Origin: CAZGYE01 sp964530165
Lineage (GTDB): Bacteria; Planctomycetota; Planctomycetia; Planctomycetales; Planctomycetaceae
Direction: 5' to 3'
DNA: 7,696 bases
Assembly: GCA_964530165.1 (NCBI GenBank)
Contig: CAZGYE010000281.1
Coordinates: 1-7,696 of the forward strand
Below are positions 6,836-7,696 of the stretch, in pieces (positions within the stretch are counted from its first letter, which is position 1; the number at the start of each line of letters is the position of its first letter). The translations under genes and the position numbers were made by a program. The notes below the pieces were generated by a model that saw nothing but the letters and a program-made list of their open reading frames with translations, was not told the DNA's origin and made no database searches.

Positions 6836-6841
6836 AAAGTG

Positions 6842-7696
6842 ATGAATTCTCGATCCGCCACGTTTGGACTGTGCATAGGACTGATCTTGCTGAGCGCCGC
6901 CCCGGTGGAGGCCCAGTTCCGGTTGTTCCGCAGCAGACGTGATGAACGCTCGCGGGTGAACGCAAGCCACGAACAGGCAAAGAGACAGGCCGAGCAGGCT
7001 TACGAACAGGGCCACTATCAGCGGGTGATCGAACTGATGACCACCGTACTCAAGCAGAACCCCCGCGATCATGTTGCGTATTATCTGCGTGGCAGCGCAC
7101 GGGTCGAAATGGGGCGGGCACAGCATGACGCAAAACTGGTTCGCGAAGGGATTGCCGACACCCGCCAGGCCATCAGCTTTGCCGGCCCGCGAACCGTCAA
7201 TTACTATCTCCCCTATCTGTACGGCATGACGAATCTGGCAGCCATCGAGAACCGTAAAGAGCATGCGGAAACAGCCGTCAAAGTAGCCGGACAGGTCATT
7301 GCGAATTCAGGTCTGCAGTCGGAAGAGAAGGCGAATTTGTTGTACCAACGAGCGATGTCGTATGTTTACTTGCGCGATTTCGACGCGGCCGCCGCCGATT
7401 ACCAGCAGGCAATCCAGTTGCAGCGGACACATCTGGGCGCCTACGTCGGGTTGGCCGACGCCTACGCTGCCGCCGGCAAAGGTGATCAAGCGCTGGAAGC
7501 CTTCGGAAAGGCAATCGAGACCTTCCCGAGCAACCCACTGGTCTACAACAATCGGGGTATGTATCTGCAACAGCAGGGGAAAATGGACGATGCCATCGTC
7601 GACTTCACCCGCGCCGTGGAAATTGACGAACAATACTTCTACGCCTACACAAATCGTGGATACACCCTGATGCAGCTAGGCGATCCGCAGGCGGCC
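6842..7696 (+). CDS. Exported tetratricopeptide-repeat protein (partial, runs off the right edge)
   Basis: 285 codons are present with no stop before the window ends, so the C-terminus is missing. Residues 1 to 24 form a Sec signal peptide: a short N-region with Arg4, a hydrophobic core about 8 to 20 (FGLCIGLILLSAA) and a probable cleavage after PVEA before QFRLF. There is no lipobox. A basic stretch (RLFRSRRDERSR, 27 to 38) follows, then TPR units at about 46 to 78, 80 to 113, 166 to 199, 200 to 232, 234 to 267 and a last one begun at 268. The later units show the classic pattern, for example AYVGLADAYAAAGKGDQALE (200 to 219) and NNRGMYLQQQGKMDDAIVDF (236 to 255). TPRs are protein-interaction scaffolds; no enzymatic domain is visible. 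The gene diverges from the nusA operon and probably has its own promoter. Its partner and role cannot be told from sequence. It is probably periplasmic or on the outside of the cytoplasmic membrane. Confidence 0.88.
   Translation, partial: MNSRSATFGLCIGLILLSAAPVEAQFRLFRSRRDERSRVNASHEQAKRQAEQAYEQGHYQRVIELMTTVLKQNPRDHVAYYLRGSARVEMGRAQHDAKLVREGIADTRQAISFAGPRTVNYYLPYLYGMTNLAAIENRKEHAETAVKVAGQVIANSGLQSEEKANLLYQRAMSYVYLRDFDAAAADYQQAIQLQRTHLGAYVGLADAYAAAGKGDQALEAFGKAIETFPSNPLVYNNRGMYLQQQGKMDDAIVDFTRAVEIDEQYFYAYTNRGYTLMQLGDPQAA

Larger units (their letters stand above)
6102..6841. other. 740-base divergent intergenic region between nusA and the TPR gene
   Basis: No credible gene is seen. Rightward open frames here (for example 6100 to 6531 and 6302 to 6757) overlap each other, one begins inside the nusA start, and their products resemble no known domain. 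I found no tRNA-like T-arm with a matching acceptor, and nothing resembling tmRNA, RNase P RNA or rRNA. The left part (6102 to about 6560) would be the nusA leader and promoter region. The right part from about 6600 to 6841 is visibly more AT-rich and should contain the promoter of the TPR gene. A short structured RNA in the leader cannot be excluded. Confidence 0.55.

Noticed and set aside
6704..7264. Leftward open frame of 186 codons opposite the TPR gene
   Set aside because: Antisense to a gene with clear TPR repeats, a signal peptide and a ribosome binding site; no recognisable domain of its own.

Overview
The window looks like chromosomal DNA of a GC-rich bacterium, most plausibly a planctomycete. 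That placement is inferred from several features together: nusA heads the operon with no rimP in front of it, NusA carries a very long acidic tail, IF2 has a long charged linker, and a lysine/alanine-rich-tailed protein sits next to them. No 16S rRNA or other lineage marker is present, so the placement is tentative.

Layout. A leftward (minus-strand) translation/transcription-factor operon fills most of the window: nusA (6101 to 4350), infB (4259 to 1458), rbfA (1423 to 1019), then a gene for a helix-hairpin-helix, endonuclease III-like protein (1009 to 122). The spacings are 90, 34 and 9 bases, as expected for one transcript. Positions 1 to 121 hold no gene I can support. A 740-base intergenic region (6102 to 6841) separates nusA from a divergent rightward gene. 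That gene starts at 6842, encodes an exported TPR-repeat protein, and runs off the right edge. The intergenic region contains two candidate leftward promoters, both TTGACA with a 17-base spacer, and a hairpin plus U-tract 55 bases before nusA that could act as an attenuator. It also holds an imperfect hairpin in the leader and a perfect 8-base inverted repeat upstream of the TPR gene.

How the genes work together. NusA modulates RNA polymerase pausing, termination and antitermination. IF2 delivers initiator tRNA to the ribosome, and RbfA matures the 30S subunit. Linkage of these three is one of the most conserved gene groupings in bacteria. The fourth gene is the least ordinary item: it has the fold signature and the aspartate position of the HhH-GPD DNA-glycosylase superfamily. 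It appears to lack the catalytic lysine and the iron-sulfur cysteines, and it ends in a histone H1-like basic tail. I saw no mobile elements, CRISPR arrays, tRNA or rRNA genes.
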